The translations under genes were made by a program, and so were the position numbers. From Chitinophagales bacterium (GTDB taxonomy: Bacteria; Bacteroidota; Bacteroidia; Chitinophagales; Chitinophagaceae), in NCBI GenBank assembly GCA_013297585.1, contig JAAFHG010000228.1, positions 1-6,395 on the forward strand: 6,395 nucleotides of DNA, written 5' to 3'. The notes beneath the pieces are model-generated. The model did no database searches. It saw only the letters and a program-made list of their open reading frames with translations, and had not been told where the DNA came from. How positions within the stretch are numbered: position 1 is the stretch's first letter; every line of letters starts with the position of its first letter. Positions 5,118-6,395 of this stretch are shown here, in pieces.

Positions 5118-6395
5118 TTACAAAAACGGCCCTAGAAACACTGTTTTAACCGTTTGTATTTTCTGCCCATCTTTATAAATACCCACTTTAATATCGGTAC
5201 TGCGTTCGTGTATATGTTGCTTACTTACACGAATAAAAAACGTCACCTCATTTACCGCTTCTGGCTTCATGTGTGCATCTTTTATACTTACTAAGCTTAC
5301 CGTGCCAGGTATATTTTCTAGCTTCATGGTTACTGCAAATGGCTTGTTGGTTTTATTCAGCACAATAGCATTAAACAAATTACCCAAAGTATCTTTTCCT
5401 ACTTCTTGATACAACTGCCCACGCACTCTTGTAATATGCGTATCTACACTTCTTCTAGTAAAAACCAGCACTGTGGTTACAATTAATAAAATAACAAGCA
5501 ATACAGAATAGGCTTTCATTCTACCATTAAAATGAAACTTATTGCCTTTAGCTATTTCATTTTCCGATGCATATCTTATTAAACCTTTGGGCTTATTTAT
5601 CTTCAACATCACTTCGTTACAAACATCAATACAAGCTGTACAGCCTACACATTCCATTTGTACACCGTCACGGATATCAATACCTGTAGGGCACACTTGC
5701 ACACACTTGTGGCAATCTATACAATCGCCAGTTGCGGCTTCTGTATGTTTAGCATGCTTACCCCTTGGTTCGCCACGTTTGTAATCATAAGCAATTTGCA
5801 TGGTGTCTTTATCAAACAATACGCTTTGCAAGCGACCATACGGGCAAACTGTGGTACAAATTATATCACGTACAAAAGCAAAAACCGCGTAGAATAAAAA
5901 TGTAAAAAACAATAAGCCAGTTAGTAAAACCGTATGCTCTCCTATTGGTTCTTTAATAATTTTCAATAACCCATCAAGACCTAGAACATACGCTAAAAAG
6001 GTATTGGCAATTAAAAAAGAGAGGGCTAAAAACACACCATGTTTTATCAATTTTCTAATGCGTTGCTCGGTAGTAAGTTTGGTTTCACCCATTTTACGTT
6101 GCTGCGCACCAGAGCCTTCTATCCACCACTCTATTTTTCTAAACACCATTTCCATAAACACCGTTTGTGGGCACACCCAACCACAAAACAGCCTACCATA
6201 AATTACTGTAAACAAGGCAACAAACACAATGAACGTAATCATCGATACCGCAAAAATGAAAAAGTCTTGCGGCCAGAAGATATTGCCAAATACTATAAAC
6301 TTGCCCTCTGGAAAATTGAGCATAAAAAAGGGCATACCGTTGTATTTAATTAATGGCAATACAAAAAATATGGCCAAATAAAATACAGACACCCA
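5118..6395 (-). CDS. ccoG: CcoG (FixG/RdxA) cbb3 oxidase accessory protein, 5' end outside window
   Basis: The C-terminal 425 residues are visible; family members are about 470, so roughly 40-50 are missing. The frame is open to the window edge and the GTG at 6392 is an internal Val (W-V-S-V-F-Y), not the start. Counting that Val as residue 1, it shows membrane helices, then CGWVCP (Cys70, Cys74), CTTVCP (Cys179, Cys183), and two ferredoxin motifs, C-x2-C-x2-C-x3-CP at 224-235 and C-x2-C-x2-C-x3-C at 248-258, predicted to hold two [4Fe-4S] clusters. A further helix at about 293-312 leads to a C-terminal periplasmic Ig-like domain (about 318-422). CcoG is reported to reduce Cu(II) to Cu(I) for the CuB site of cbb3 oxidase. 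It is the first visible gene of the ccoG-fixH-safE run, so ccoNOP probably lie beyond the edge. All cluster-binding cysteines are present. Confidence 0.95.
   Translation of the reverse strand, partial: WVSVFYLAIFFVLPLIKYNGMPFFMLNFPEGKFIVFGNIFWPQDFFIFAVSMITFIVFVALFTVIYGRLFCGWVCPQTVFMEMVFRKIEWWIEGSGAQQRKMGETKLTTEQRIRKLIKHGVFLALSFLIANTFLAYVLGLDGLLKIIKEPIGEHTVLLTGLLFFTFLFYAVFAFVRDIICTTVCPYGRLQSVLFDKDTMQIAYDYKRGEPRGKHAKHTEAATGDCIDCHKCVQVCPTGIDIRDGVQMECVGCTACIDVCNEVMLKINKPKGLIRYASENEIAKGNKFHFNGRMKAYSVLLVILLIVTTVLVFTRRSVDTHITRVRGQLYQEVGKDTLGNLFNAIVLNKTNKPFAVTMKLENIPGTVSLVSIKDAHMKPEAVNEVTFFIRVSKQHIHERSTDIKVGIYKDGQKIQTVKTVFLGPFL

Noticed and set aside
5542..6353. Several open frames of 65-104 codons on the + strand
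   Set aside because: They overlap one another and lie antisense to ccoG, whose protein is unmistakable; they are shadows of its codon usage.
6390..6392. GTG as the start codon of ccoG
   Set aside because: The frame continues open to the edge with a Trp codon before it, and CcoG proteins have a longer N-terminus; this Val is internal.

Overview
The window is AT-rich DNA that looks chromosomal and comes from a member of the Bacteroidota, probably Chitinophagia-like. Three things suggest this. The gene starts lack Shine-Dalgarno sequences. The promoter in front of the tRNA gene fits the Bacteroidota pattern TTTG-N20-TAnnTTTG. The gene families (PepSY-like BLIP-fold secreted protein, M1-family peptidase with the SQWYPK region, ccoG-fixH-safE cluster) are typical of that phylum. 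The class-level guess is inference only.

Layout, left to right. On the + strand are the 3' end of an alpha/beta-hydrolase gene (1-483) and a tRNA-Gln(TTG) gene (556-629) with its own promoter and a terminator that begins at the encoded CCA. A gene-free, AT-rich stretch (657-980) follows, bounded by two convergent terminators. Everything to the right is on the - strand. First is a large secreted M1-family metallopeptidase (1040-2983). Next is a 396-base intergenic region (2984-3379) holding degenerate direct and inverted repeats, a long imperfect hairpin and a terminator. Then come a small secreted PepSY-like protein (3380-3823) and a three-gene cluster running right to left: ccoG (5118 to beyond 6395), fixH/ccoH (4609-5049) and a TauE/SafE-type membrane protein (3906-4607).

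The three right-hand genes form an assembly module for the cbb3-type cytochrome c oxidase. CcoG is a membrane ferredoxin-like protein linked to copper reduction. FixH/CcoH is a single-span assembly partner. The SafE-like protein is a six-helix membrane protein with conserved Cys motifs that commonly sits in these clusters. The oxidase structural genes (ccoNOP) are expected just upstream of ccoG, beyond position 6395, but are not visible. The peptidase and the PepSY-like protein are both exported and have no evident tie to the oxidase module.

I did not find a clearly novel system. The most interesting material is the repeat-rich spacer at 3023-3264. After that come a nine-base homopolymer inside the safE-like gene and an altered exopeptidase motif in the peptidase.
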